Shown here in pieces: positions 26,023 through 34,576 of a DNA stretch of 64,000 nucleotides (its first letter is position 1; each line of letters opens with the position of its first letter). Source of the DNA: Candidatus Fermentibacteraceae bacterium (lineage in GTDB: Bacteria > Fermentibacterota > Fermentibacteria > Fermentibacterales > JCC-6); contig JAFGPK010000005.1 in assembly GCA_016936235.1 (NCBI GenBank), positions 1 through 64,000 of the forward strand, read 5' to 3'. The notes below the pieces were generated by a model. It searched no databases. It had not been told where the DNA came from and was given only the letters and a program-made list of their open reading frames with translations. Both the position numbers and the translations under genes were made by a program.

Positions 26023-27297
26023 ATGATGGACAGCATACTGCTGGTGGAAGACAAGCGCGCCATGCGCAACATGCTCACCACGGCCCTCAGGGAGGACGGG
26101 TGGAACGTAATCGCAGCGTCCTCGGGCGCCGAGGCCATCAGCAAGCTGGGATGCGGGAGCACGGCCCTGGTGCTCAGCGACATATGCCTCCCCGGTGAGA
26201 TCAGCGGAATGGACATACTCAGGAGGTCAAGGGAGCTCAACCACTGGGTTCCCGTGGTTCTCATGACGGCATTCGGGACCGTGGACCTTGCCGTGGAGGC
26301 GATGAAGGAAGGGGCCCGGGATTTCATAACCAAGCCCTTCGATCTGGACGAGCTACTGGCAATGGTCCGGAGGTATTCCAACTCCGCGGGAACCGAACTC
26401 GTAGGTTCCTCGCCTTCCCTGATGGCGACATTGAGGAGGGTCTCGAAAGGAGCGGAGACTAACCTGAACATACTCATACTGGGAGAGAGCGGCACGGGAA
26501 AGGAACTCCTTGCAAGGCTGATACACAGGGAAAGCTCCCGCAGTGAAGGGCCCTTCGTCCCGGTCAACTGCGCCGCAATTCCGGCAGACCTCCTCGAGAG
26601 CGAACTCTTCGGAGCGGAGAAGGGCGCTTACACCGGTGCCGACAGGACTCGGCCGGGAAGGTTCGAACACGCACAGGGAGGGTCGATCTTTCTCGACGAG
26701 GTGGGAGACCTGGACAGGACCCTGCAGGGCAAACTGCTGCGGGTGCTTCAGGAAAGGGAATACACCAGAGTGGGGGGGACCGAGATATTCCACACCAACG
26801 CCAGGGTCATCTCCGCAAGCAACCGTGACCTTAAACGCGAGACGGAGGAGGGTAGGTTCAGGGACGACCTCTATTTCAGGATAGGGGAGTTCCCGGTCTC
26901 GATATCTCCCCTCAGGGACAGGTCGGAGGATGTGCCGCTCCTGGCGCGACACTTCCTTGACCGGTCAGGCTACTCCAGGATAGAGATAACGGATGATGCG
27001 ATGGAGAAACTGAAGGCTTTCCGATGGCCCGGCAATGTACGTCAGCTCAGGAGCATCGTCCTCCGGGCGGCGGCTCTGGCCGACGGGCCTGTACTGGGTC
27101 CTGACAACCTCGAGATAGAGGGTCCTGACAGGGAGACTGGGCTCCTTGAACAGTCTGCCAGGGCAGCCAGGGACAGGGAAGTGCAACTGATAAGAAGAGC
27201 CCTGAGGGAGACCGGCGGGAACAGGAAGAAGGCGGCTGAGCTGCTGAAGGTCAGCTACAGGACCCTGCTGTCACGTCTTAAGGAGCTTGACCTCTGA
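26023..27297 (+). CDS. NtrC-family sigma54-dependent response regulator
   Basis: 424 aa. REC domain: acidic pocket LVED, phospho-acceptor Asp in VLSDICLP (about 53), Thr in LMTAFG, Lys in TKPFD. AAA+ domain: Walker A GESGTGKE (about 153), sigma54-contact loop GAYTGA (about 202), Walker B SIFLDEVGD. C-terminal Fis-type helix-turn-helix (NRKKAAELLKVSYRTLLSRL). It should activate sigma54 promoters when phosphorylated by the adjacent kinase. rpoN and the target promoters are not identified in this window. Confidence 0.94.
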   Translation: MMDSILLVEDKRAMRNMLTTALREDGWNVIAASSGAEAISKLGCGSTALVLSDICLPGEISGMDILRRSRELNHWVPVVLMTAFGTVDLAVEAMKEGARDFITKPFDLDELLAMVRRYSNSAGTELVGSSPSLMATLRRVSKGAETNLNILILGESGTGKELLARLIHRESSRSEGPFVPVNCAAIPADLLESELFGAEKGAYTGADRTRPGRFEHAQGGSIFLDEVGDLDRTLQGKLLRVLQEREYTRVGGTEIFHTNARVISASNRDLKRETEEGRFRDDLYFRIGEFPVSISPLRDRSEDVPLLARHFLDRSGYSRIEITDDAMEKLKAFRWPGNVRQLRSIVLRAAALADGPVLGPDNLEIEGPDRETGLLEQSARAARDREVQLIRRALRETGGNRKKAAELLKVSYRTLLSRLKELDL

Positions 27298-27342
27298 GCT
27301 GAGGGGAGACTGCCGGTACCCTGTCGCAGTTCATGAAAAGTG

Positions 27343-27371
27343 TTGTTTCCCCGGGCTTGCTGAAATATAAT
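27343..27371 (+). promoter_or_regulatory. Sigma70-type promoter for gatE-gatD
   Basis: TTGTTT (27343-27348), 17 bp, TATAAT (27366-27371, perfect -10). Transcription would begin near 27378, leaving a leader of about 85 nt before GTG 27464. The in-frame TTG at 27371 overlaps the -10 element and so cannot be the start codon. Confidence 0.6.
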
Positions 27372-27463
27372 TGAGCTCTGTTCACAGATTGCTCCCGCTC
27401 TTTCCGAATTCGAAGGATATCCATTGTTCATTGCCGGAAATACTGAAAGGAGCCCGTTCCATC

Positions 27464-29410
27464 GTGATCAGGAGACTGGATGAGACCTCCCCGTCGGATT
27501 ACCTGGAGATAGGCCTTCGAAGCGGTCTCGAGATACATCAGCAGCTGGACACCGAGAAGAAGCTGTTCTGCCGCTGTCCTGTCCTTCCCTATAGAGATGA
27601 CTATGACGCCCAGGTCCTGAGGCACATGAGGCCCACCCTGTCGGAACTCGGTGAATACGACGGCACGGCCCTCATGGAATTCAAGACCAGGAAGAACATC
27701 ATCTACCAGATAAACAAGAACACCATATGCACGTACGAGATAGACGACACCCCGCCTTTCGAGCTCAACCGGCAGGCCCTGGAGTTCGGACTGGAGATAA
27801 CCATGCTCCTGAACTGCAAGCTTGTGAGCGAGATACATGTCCAGAGGAAGCAGTACCTGGACGGATCCATTCCCGCGGGTTTCCAGAGGACCACCATTCT
27901 GGGGGTGGACGGATGGATACCTTTCGGTGACAGAAGGATAAACATCATCCAGCTCGGTCTCGAGGAGGATGCCTGCAGAGAAGTCAGCGACAGGGGTCAC
28001 CTGAGGGTCTACCTGACGGACAGGCTGGGCATACCCCTGATAGAGACCGTGACCGCCCCCGAGATGAGGACTCCGCATGAGGTGGCCCAGGTTGCCAGGA
28101 TCCTCAGCAACCTCGCCAGGGCTTCGGGCAAGGTCCGCCGCGGCATTGGAGCGGCGAGACAGGACGTAAACGTCTCCGTGGAAGGCGGTAGAAGGGTGGA
28201 GATCAAGGGAGTGTCGCGTATCCCGGAGATCCCTCTTCTCGTCCACAACGAGGCTTTCAGACAGGTGTCATTGCTGGAGATAAAGGCTGAACTGGGAAGA
28301 AGGGGGATAGGGGATACAGATTTCAGCCATAAGGTGCTCGATCAGACCGGTGAGCTAGCCGGGACCTCCTACCCTCCGGCGGCTTCCGCCCTGAAGCAGG
28401 GACATCGGCTGAGGTCGGTGCTCCTCAGGGGGTATTCCGGTCTGCTCTCCGTACCGACGCAGCCAGGGAAGACATTCGCTGACGAGATCTCCGACAGGGT
28501 CAGGGTGATCGCGTGCCTCGACACCCTTCCGAACATCGTGCACGATGGCGGCGGGGGGGAGAGCTTCTCCGGCGCGGAATGGGAAATTCTGAAGCGGAAC
28601 GCCTCCTTCCGTCCCGAGGATGCACTGGTGGTGGTATGGGGATCGCCGGAGGACCTTGAGACAGCGGTGGGGGAGATAGCCATAAGGGCCAGGGAGGCCA
28701 TCGACGGAGTCATCAACGAGACCAGGCAGTCACTGCCTGACGGGACCAACGGTTTCGAGCGCATCCTGCCGGGTCCCAACAGGATGTACCCCGACACGGA
28801 CCTTCCACCCATCGCCATAGGGAACGAACTGATCGGCAGGATAACCTCCGGATTGCCGGAAAGGCCCTGGGAACGCGAGGAAAGGTACGTGACCGCCGGA
28901 GCGGCACCTGAATCGGCAAGGCAGATGAGCATCTCCCCCCTGAGGGACCTCTACGATGAGGCCCTGAAAGTGTCCGATTACTCCCCGGGGGAACTCATGC
29001 ATTTCTTCCTCAGCACGCTGAGCCATCTGAAGAAAAGAATCGACGTGCGGGAAGTGCCTGGAGACGTCCTCCTGCATGTACTCTCCGCCACCGGTGATTC
29101 GGGGCTTCCCCTCGAAGCCGCGGCTGCCGTCCTCAGGAGCGTATGCATACCCGGGGGGATTAACATCTCCGATGCACTGAAAGCACTGGAAATCCCCGGA
29201 GACGACGAGATCAGGAAGATGGCGGGTGACCTGGTCCGTGAGATGGACACGGAGACAATGGGGGAAGGCGCTCTCGCGCGCCGCCTGACAGGCATGATCG
29301 TCGAGAAATCCGGTTTTCTGGCGAAAGGCGCAAGGGTCACGGAGATAGTCAGGGAGTTCATCCCCGCCGGCAGCGAGTTCGCTGCCTCTTCTCGGAACAG
29401 CAGGAGGTGA
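27464..29410 (+). CDS. gatE: Archaeal-type Glu-tRNA(Gln) amidotransferase subunit E
   Basis: 648 aa from GTG 27464, near the usual 620-640 for archaeal GatE. The N-terminal core has the GatB/GatE signature GLEIHQQLDTEKKLFCRC (about 24-41), with GSIPAGFQRT and RQDVNVSVEGG further on. A GAD-like insertion and a C-terminal YqeY-like tail follow. GatE phosphorylates and amidates Glu-tRNA(Gln) with ammonia from GatD. Bacteria normally use GatCAB instead, so this is a striking gene here. The start is chosen because AAAGGAG (27446-27452) precedes it and the homologous core begins shortly after. gatD follows immediately. Confidence 0.93.
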   Translation: MIRRLDETSPSDYLEIGLRSGLEIHQQLDTEKKLFCRCPVLPYRDDYDAQVLRHMRPTLSELGEYDGTALMEFKTRKNIIYQINKNTICTYEIDDTPPFELNRQALEFGLEITMLLNCKLVSEIHVQRKQYLDGSIPAGFQRTTILGVDGWIPFGDRRINIIQLGLEEDACREVSDRGHLRVYLTDRLGIPLIETVTAPEMRTPHEVAQVARILSNLARASGKVRRGIGAARQDVNVSVEGGRRVEIKGVSRIPEIPLLVHNEAFRQVSLLEIKAELGRRGIGDTDFSHKVLDQTGELAGTSYPPAASALKQGHRLRSVLLRGYSGLLSVPTQPGKTFADEISDRVRVIACLDTLPNIVHDGGGGESFSGAEWEILKRNASFRPEDALVVVWGSPEDLETAVGEIAIRAREAIDGVINETRQSLPDGTNGFERILPGPNRMYPDTDLPPIAIGNELIGRITSGLPERPWEREERYVTAGAAPESARQMSISPLRDLYDEALKVSDYSPGELMHFFLSTLSHLKKRIDVREVPGDVLLHVLSATGDSGLPLEAAAAVLRSVCIPGGINISDALKALEIPGDDEIRKMAGDLVREMDTETMGEGALARRLTGMIVEKSGFLAKGARVTEIVREFIPAGSEFAASSRNSRR

Positions 29411-29415
29411 TCCGG

Positions 29416-30801
29416 GTGTCATCCGACCGTTACAAGGGTTACAGAGGAAGAAGTCTCGACTGCCTGAGAAAATTCGATGCCGGCGTCTGGTCCGACGTGG
29501 AGATCAGGTCATCCAGGGGTGATTTCAGGGGCGTGATCCTCCCGAGGTCCGAGACTGCCGACGACGCGCACATCGTGCTCAAGATACACAATGGCTACAA
29601 TATCGGGATCGACGTGGACACCGTAGAGTCAATAACCGAATTCGGCAGGATCGAGGCGCACTACAAGATACCCGAAAAGGAGTTTCCCTTCGATCCGGGA
29701 AAACCGAATGTCAAACTCTTCGGCACCGGCGGAACGATCGCCTCCAGGCTGGATTACAGGACCGGGGCGGTGATACCCGCCTTCTCTCCGGGGGAACTCT
29801 ACGGATCGGTCCCGGAGCTGGCGGACATATGCAATCTCAGGACGGAGAAGCTCTACGGGGTTTTCAGCGAGAACATGGGGCCGGAACAGTGGAAGGGAAC
29901 GGCGGAAGCCATAGGCAGGGAGATAGAGAACGGGGTGGACGGCATAGTCATAGGCCATGGCACCGACACGATGCACCATACCGCCGCAATCCTGTCTTTC
30001 ATGGTTCAGGATCCGCCTGTCCCCATCGTCATGGTGGGTTCCCAGCGTTCCAGCGACAGGCCTTCCAGCGACGCGGCCCTTAACCTTATGAACGCCACCT
30101 ATGCAGCCGCCAGGAGCGACATAGCCGAAGTCATGGTCTGCATGTTCGGTCCCACCAGCGACCAGTACGGGCTCCTTCACAGGGGAACGAGGGTCAGGAA
30201 GATGCACTCGTCATACAGGTCCACGTTCAGGACCATAGGGGACATTCCACTTGCCATGGTGATGAAGGACGAGATCAGGGTACTCAAGGATGACCACAGA
30301 AAGCGAAGGAAGGATCGGACGGTGACCGTTAACACGGCATTCGACCCCAGGGTGTCCATAGTCTACTATTACCCGAACATGCAACCCGACATCATCGATT
30401 CCCTGATCGACAACGGATACAGAGGGATAGTCATCGCCGGCACCGGCCTGGGCCACGTCAACAAGCCTCTCTACCCGGCGCTGAAGAGAGCTTTCGATCA
30501 GGGAGTGCATGTATACATGACCGTCCAGACTCTATGGGGATACGTCCAGATGTTCGTCTACGACACCGGAAGGGACATGATGGACCTCGGCGTCATCCCG
30601 GCCTCCAACATGCTGCCGGAAGTCGCTTACATGAAACTCTGCTGGGCCCTGGGCCAGACCATGGACAGGGAGGAGGTCCGCAGGATAATGTGCACCCCTG
30701 TCGCGGGCGAGATTACGGAACGTGAGCCGCATAACGGATACATGATACTTCAGGGAGGCATCCCCGAGGTGGAGGAGTTCATCAGCAGGTACAACCGTTG
30801 A
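29416..30801 (+). CDS. gatD: Archaeal-type Glu-tRNA(Gln) amidotransferase subunit D (asparaginase-like)
   Basis: 461 aa. N-terminal GatD-specific beta domain (FRGVILPRSETADDAHIVLK, IHNGYNIGID), then an L-asparaginase-like domain with both catalytic Thr motifs: LFGTGGTIASR (about 101) and GHGTDTMHHTA (about 180), plus GSQRSSDRPSSDA. GatD releases ammonia from Gln/Asn for GatE. The N-terminal domain separates it from plain asparaginases. GTG 29416 has a full AGGAGG site at 29402-29407, 8 nt upstream; GTG 29407 overlaps that site and is less likely. Confidence 0.93.
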   Translation: MSSDRYKGYRGRSLDCLRKFDAGVWSDVEIRSSRGDFRGVILPRSETADDAHIVLKIHNGYNIGIDVDTVESITEFGRIEAHYKIPEKEFPFDPGKPNVKLFGTGGTIASRLDYRTGAVIPAFSPGELYGSVPELADICNLRTEKLYGVFSENMGPEQWKGTAEAIGREIENGVDGIVIGHGTDTMHHTAAILSFMVQDPPVPIVMVGSQRSSDRPSSDAALNLMNATYAAARSDIAEVMVCMFGPTSDQYGLLHRGTRVRKMHSSYRSTFRTIGDIPLAMVMKDEIRVLKDDHRKRRKDRTVTVNTAFDPRVSIVYYYPNMQPDIIDSLIDNGYRGIVIAGTGLGHVNKPLYPALKRAFDQGVHVYMTVQTLWGYVQMFVYDTGRDMMDLGVIPASNMLPEVAYMKLCWALGQTMDREEVRRIMCTPVAGEITEREPHNGYMILQGGIPEVEEFISRYNR

Positions 30802-30826
30802 CCTCGACCGTCAGGAACTATATTAT
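30798..30826 (+). promoter_or_regulatory. Near-consensus sigma70-type promoter upstream of hpf
   Basis: TTGACC (30798-30803), 17 bp, TATTAT (30821-30826); both hexamers match in 5 of 6 positions. The -35 overlaps the gatD stop codon. Transcription would start near 30833, giving a leader of about 143 nt before hpf. Confidence 0.62.
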
Positions 30827-30859
30827 CTCTTCGTGGTAAATACATCAGTGAATGCTAGG

Positions 30860-30905
30860 CTGCTCAGGATGTGCATAACAGGCATATGCGGAGCAGTATT
30901 TTTTT
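30860..30905 (+). terminator. Terminator-like hairpin in the hpf leader / after gatD
   Basis: Outer stem CTGCTC (30860-30865) with GAGCAG (30891-30896), inner stem GCATA (30873-30877) with TATGC (30885-30889), then TATTTTTTT. It can end the gatED transcript, but because it lies downstream of the 30798 promoter it may also attenuate the hpf-hprK-ptsHI message. Confidence 0.6.
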
Positions 30906-30925
30906 GTTCATGTTCATTCACCCCC

Positions 30926-30949
30926 CTCTTAGGGGCCGTCTCTTAGGGG
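30926..30949 (+). repeat. Tandem 10-nt direct repeat in the hpf leader
   Basis: CTCTTAGGGG occurs at 30926-30935 and 30940-30949, a 14-nt period. The preceding C run (30921-30926) can pair with the G run of either copy, giving alternative small hairpins just before the ribosome site at 30964-30969. A regulatory role is inference. Confidence 0.45.
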
Positions 30950-30975
30950 AGAACACTTCCTGGAAGGAGTACTTG

Positions 30976-31518
30976 ATGAACATTGAGATCAGCGGAAGGC
31001 ACTTCGACCTTACGGATGCTCTGAAGCAGCATGTCGAGAGGAAGCTGGACACCATCGACAGATTCTACGACGGAATACTCAATATACATGTGATACTGGA
31101 GGTCACTTCCGGGACCAATCATGTTCATATACAGGTGCGGGGCAATCATATAAAACTCGATTCAAAGGCCAAGTCCCACGATATCTACTCGGCGTTCGAC
31201 GAGGCTTTCGACACCCTTGAACACCGGGTGCGGAAGTTCAAGGACAAGATGCACAACCACAGAAAGAACCATGATTCCAACGGAGATTCCCTGAGCTTCT
31301 ACGTGGCCGCTGAGGAATCGGAACTGGACGACGGCATACTTATCGATGACTCCAGCGTTATACCGAGGCTTGACACTGAAGAGGCCATCGTGAACTTCGA
31401 GATCGAGCCTGAAAAGCAGTTCGTGTTCCAGAACAACGAGACCGGCAAGCTCAGTGTTGTATACTCGACCTCGAAGGGTAAGACACAGGTGGTCGAGCTG
31501 GTCAGGGAACAGAAATAG
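30976..31518 (+). CDS. hpf: Ribosome hibernation promoting factor, long form
   Basis: 180 aa starting MNIEISGRHFDLTDAL, the usual HPF/YfiA N-terminus (about 1-100), then an acidic linker and the C-terminal dimerisation domain of long HPF (IVNFEIEPEKQFVFQNNE). Long HPF pairs 70S ribosomes into inactive 100S dimers in stationary or stress conditions. ATG 30976 has AAGGAG 6 nt upstream; the open frame to 30871 is leader sequence. First gene of an operon with the regulatory PTS genes. Confidence 0.93.
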   Translation: MNIEISGRHFDLTDALKQHVERKLDTIDRFYDGILNIHVILEVTSGTNHVHIQVRGNHIKLDSKAKSHDIYSAFDEAFDTLEHRVRKFKDKMHNHRKNHDSNGDSLSFYVAAEESELDDGILIDDSSVIPRLDTEEAIVNFEIEPEKQFVFQNNETGKLSVVYSTSKGKTQVVELVREQK

Positions 31519-31532
31519 CGGAGCGCGTTCCC

Positions 31533-32504
31533 ATGAGAGATATTCCCGACAGGAAGGAACTCACTGTCGGAAAGCTGTACGAGCTTATGGGTGACAAGCT
31601 TGACCTCGAGCCCGTCAACGGGCCCTCGGGGCATGACCGTCAGGTTGCCTCACCGGATATCAGCAGGCCCGGAATGGCTCTGACGGGATATCTGCACAAG
31701 TTCCTCCACGAACGGATACAGATATTCGGCGAGACGGAGAAATCCTATCTCGATTCGCTGTCGGAGGAGGAAAGAAACTCCTCTCTCAGGTCTTTATTCG
31801 ATTTTCCCGTATACTGCAGCATAATCACCAAGGGTCTCGAGCCGCCGGAGGAACTCGTGAGGCTCTCCTTATCGAATTCGGCTGCTCTCTTCCTCTCTAA
31901 GAGGGACACCACTCCGCTCATACACGACTTGGCGGACTTCCTCGACCTGGTGTTCGCCCCCCGGACCGATGTCTACGGTACGCTTGTGGAAGTATTCGGT
32001 GCCGGACTGCTGTGCACTGGAAGAAGCGCCATAGGCAAGAGCGAAACGGTGCTGGGTCTGATCGAGAGGGGACACCGTCTTATCGCGGATGACATGGTTC
32101 ATGTCCGCCGGATAGGGAATGCCATTTTCGGAACAGGCGACTCGAGAATGGCTCATCATATGGAGATAAGGGGTCTTGGTCTTGTTGACGTGTCAGCATT
32201 CTACGGAATAAGGTCCATCAAGGATAGGCAGCAGATCCACCTGGAGGTGAAGCTGGAGGAGTGGTCGAAGGAGAACCAGGACTTCGATCGTACAGGTCTT
32301 GTCCAGCAGCTGAGCACAATCCTGGATATCCCCATACCAAGGACAGTTATCCCGGTACTTCCGGGCAGGAACCTCACTCTGCTCCTGGAGGTGGCGGTGA
32401 TGAACTACCTGCTTCTGCAGAAGGGTAGGAATGTGCCGGAAGAGGTTGAAAGGGATCTCATCGAGAGGATAATCAGGAAAGAGACCGAATCAGGGATGGA
32501 TTGA
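31533..32504 (+). CDS. hprK: HPr kinase/phosphorylase
   Basis: 323 aa. The C-terminal catalytic domain has a P-loop variant GRSAIGKSE (about 172-180; usual form GDSGIGKSE) and the HPrK signature MEIRGLGLVDVSAFYGI. The N-terminal domain is less conserved, as usual. It phosphorylates HPr on the regulatory Ser and reverses this, linking carbon state to regulation. HPr is encoded 19 bp downstream. Confidence 0.93.
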   Translation: MRDIPDRKELTVGKLYELMGDKLDLEPVNGPSGHDRQVASPDISRPGMALTGYLHKFLHERIQIFGETEKSYLDSLSEEERNSSLRSLFDFPVYCSIITKGLEPPEELVRLSLSNSAALFLSKRDTTPLIHDLADFLDLVFAPRTDVYGTLVEVFGAGLLCTGRSAIGKSETVLGLIERGHRLIADDMVHVRRIGNAIFGTGDSRMAHHMEIRGLGLVDVSAFYGIRSIKDRQQIHLEVKLEEWSKENQDFDRTGLVQQLSTILDIPIPRTVIPVLPGRNLTLLLEVAVMNYLLLQKGRNVPEEVERDLIERIIRKETESGMD

Positions 32505-32523
32505 ACCGAACCGGAGGTCCCTA

Positions 32524-32790
32524 TTGAAAACCGACAGAGCCGAAGTGGTGAACAAGCTGGGTATTCACGCCAGACCGGCAGCCCAGATAGTCAAGACCGC
32601 ATCCCTTTTCGACAGCATCGTCAATCTGACAGTGGAGGGCATAACCGTCAATGCCAAGAGCATCATGGGTGTCATGACCCTTGCCGCGTGCAGGGGAAGC
32701 GTGATCCAGGTAGAAGCGGAGGGGGAGGATGAGGATGCTGCGGTGCTTTCAATCATCGAACTCATCGGGAACGGCTTTGGAGAGGAATAG
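32524..32790 (+). CDS. ptsH: Phosphocarrier protein HPr
   Basis: 88 aa. Active His in LGIHARPA (about 15) and regulatory Ser in NAKSIMGVMTLAA (about 46), so it can accept phosphate from EI on His and from HprK on Ser. TTG start with GGAGG 6 nt upstream. Between hprK and ptsI in one operon. Confidence 0.95.
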   Translation: MKTDRAEVVNKLGIHARPAAQIVKTASLFDSIVNLTVEGITVNAKSIMGVMTLAACRGSVIQVEAEGEDEDAAVLSIIELIGNGFGEE

Positions 32791-32796
32791 TCCGTC

Positions 32797-34575
32797 TTGA
32801 GCGTCAGGCTTTCCGGAACTCCCGCCTCTCCGGGAGTTTCCATAGGACCCGCATTTCTCCTGGACGTGGAGGAGATAAGGGTCATGAAGAAGGAGCTGGG
32901 GAGCGACGGAGAGGTCGAGCAGGAGCTCAGGCGGTTCCATAAAGCTCTGGAGGAGACCAGGAATGAGCTGGAACTGATCTCCGAGCAGGTGAGCGACATT
33001 ATCGAGGGAAAACAGCTGATCGAGGTCCATATACTCCTCCTGAACGATCCCTCGATGATCTCCGATGTTGAACACAGGATAAGGGGCGAGCGGGTCAGCG
33101 CGGAATACGCGGTCAGCAGGGTCCTCTACGATGTGCTGGAACGGTTCGATTCGATGAAGGATCCCTACCTCAGGAACAGGTCGGTTGACGTCAGGGATGT
33201 CGGCCGGAGAGTGATGGCCAACCTTCTCGGGACCGAACGGGAAGCACTGAAGAACATCAGGAATCCCGTGATCCTGGTCTCACGGGACCTCGATCCTTCC
33301 CAGACCGCGGGTCTCTCACGAAGGCAGCTGCTCGGGATAGTGACAGACCTCGGAGGCTCCACATCGCATACGGCCATACTGGCAAGAAGCATGGGCATAC
33401 CCGCTGTGGTCGGCCTCGGGGACGTGGCGGAGTACGCCGTACCCGGACAGACGGTGATAATCGACGGAATACACGGAAATGTCATTCTGGATCCTGAGGA
33501 AGACCAGCTGGAGTACTACTCCGAGCTCAAGAAAAGATACAATCTCGCCGAGGCGGAGATCGCCCTCAACTCCGAGAATCCCGCCGTCACAGGGGACGGG
33601 GTCCCCGTCGAGCTGTCAGCCAACATCGAATTCTCCCAGGAGGCGGACCAGGTGGGCAGGTTCGGAGGCAGGGGAGTCGGTCTTTTCAGGACGGAATTCA
33701 TAAGGCTCCTCGCGCCAGAAATGGAGGATGATGAGGAATTCCATTTCAGGGCCTACAGCCATGTGCTGAAGACCATCGCCCCCGATCCTGTGATAATCAG
33801 GACCCTTGATCTGGGTGGCGACAAGTTTCTGGATTCCATTCCCACCTTGGAGCGGAACCCTTTTCTGGGCTGGAGGGCCATCAGGATATGCCTGGACAGG
33901 CCGGAGAAGTTCGGCGTGCAGCTCAGGGCGCTGCTCAGGGCCGCAAGGTTCGGTAACGAGAGGATCATGCTGCCCATGATCACCGACCAGTTCCAGATAC
34001 TCAGGGTCAGGTCCATGCTGGAGGAGATAGCGGGACAGCTGGACCGGGCAGGTATCAGGAGGGGGGAGATCCCGCCTCTGGGCATAATGGTGGAGACTCC
34101 CGCTGCGGTGATAGCCCTGGACCACCTCCTGCCGCATGCGGACTTCGTCTCCATCGGCACCAACGACCTGACGCAGTATACTCTCGCGGTGGACAGGGGA
34201 AGTCCCTACGTGTCTAACCTCTTCGATCCCTTCCACCCGGCGGTGGTAAGGCAGATCGAGATGGCAGCCGGAAGGTGCCGCGAATCGGAGAAGTGGATCG
34301 GGATCTGCGGTCAGATGGCCAGCGATCCGCTGGCGATCCCGCTGCTGATCGGTTTCGGTATAAACGAGCTCAGTGTTCCCATTACCCTCATACCGGACGT
34401 GAAGGAGATGCTCAAGGCCATAAGGATGAACGAGGTGCGAGAACTGGCGGCGGAATCTCTGATGATGGAATCAGGCGAGCAGATAAGGAGCTTCATACTG
34501 AAATACGTCGAATCACGATACCCGGAGATCATTCTTGACGAGATCCATCGGGACAGAGAGGACGGTGGTTCCTGA
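32797..34575 (+). CDS. ptsI: Phosphoenolpyruvate-protein phosphotransferase (enzyme I)
   Basis: 592 aa, normal EI length. N-terminal HPr-binding/His domain with GGSTSHTAILARSMG (active His about 189), and the C-terminal PEP-binding barrel with LDLGGDKFL, GTNDLTQYTLAVDRGS and the active Cys in WIGICGQMA. Transfers phosphate from PEP to HPr. No sugar-specific EII genes occur in this window, so the chain may serve regulation or permeases encoded elsewhere. TTG start 7 bp after ptsH. Confidence 0.95.
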   Translation: MSVRLSGTPASPGVSIGPAFLLDVEEIRVMKKELGSDGEVEQELRRFHKALEETRNELELISEQVSDIIEGKQLIEVHILLLNDPSMISDVEHRIRGERVSAEYAVSRVLYDVLERFDSMKDPYLRNRSVDVRDVGRRVMANLLGTEREALKNIRNPVILVSRDLDPSQTAGLSRRQLLGIVTDLGGSTSHTAILARSMGIPAVVGLGDVAEYAVPGQTVIIDGIHGNVILDPEEDQLEYYSELKKRYNLAEAEIALNSENPAVTGDGVPVELSANIEFSQEADQVGRFGGRGVGLFRTEFIRLLAPEMEDDEEFHFRAYSHVLKTIAPDPVIIRTLDLGGDKFLDSIPTLERNPFLGWRAIRICLDRPEKFGVQLRALLRAARFGNERIMLPMITDQFQILRVRSMLEEIAGQLDRAGIRRGEIPPLGIMVETPAAVIALDHLLPHADFVSIGTNDLTQYTLAVDRGSPYVSNLFDPFHPAVVRQIEMAAGRCRESEKWIGICGQMASDPLAIPLLIGFGINELSVPITLIPDVKEMLKAIRMNEVRELAAESLMMESGEQIRSFILKYVESRYPEIILDEIHRDREDGGS

Positions 34576-34576
34576 C

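Noticed and set aside
27371-27463. Extension of gatE to TTG 27371
   Set aside because: The codon overlaps the predicted -10 element, and the homologous GatE core starts well downstream.
30881-30894. GG-N10-GC pattern before hpf resembling a sigma54 -24/-12 promoter
   Set aside because: The flanking bases do not match TGGCAC and TTGC, and the site is inside the stem of the terminator-like hairpin.
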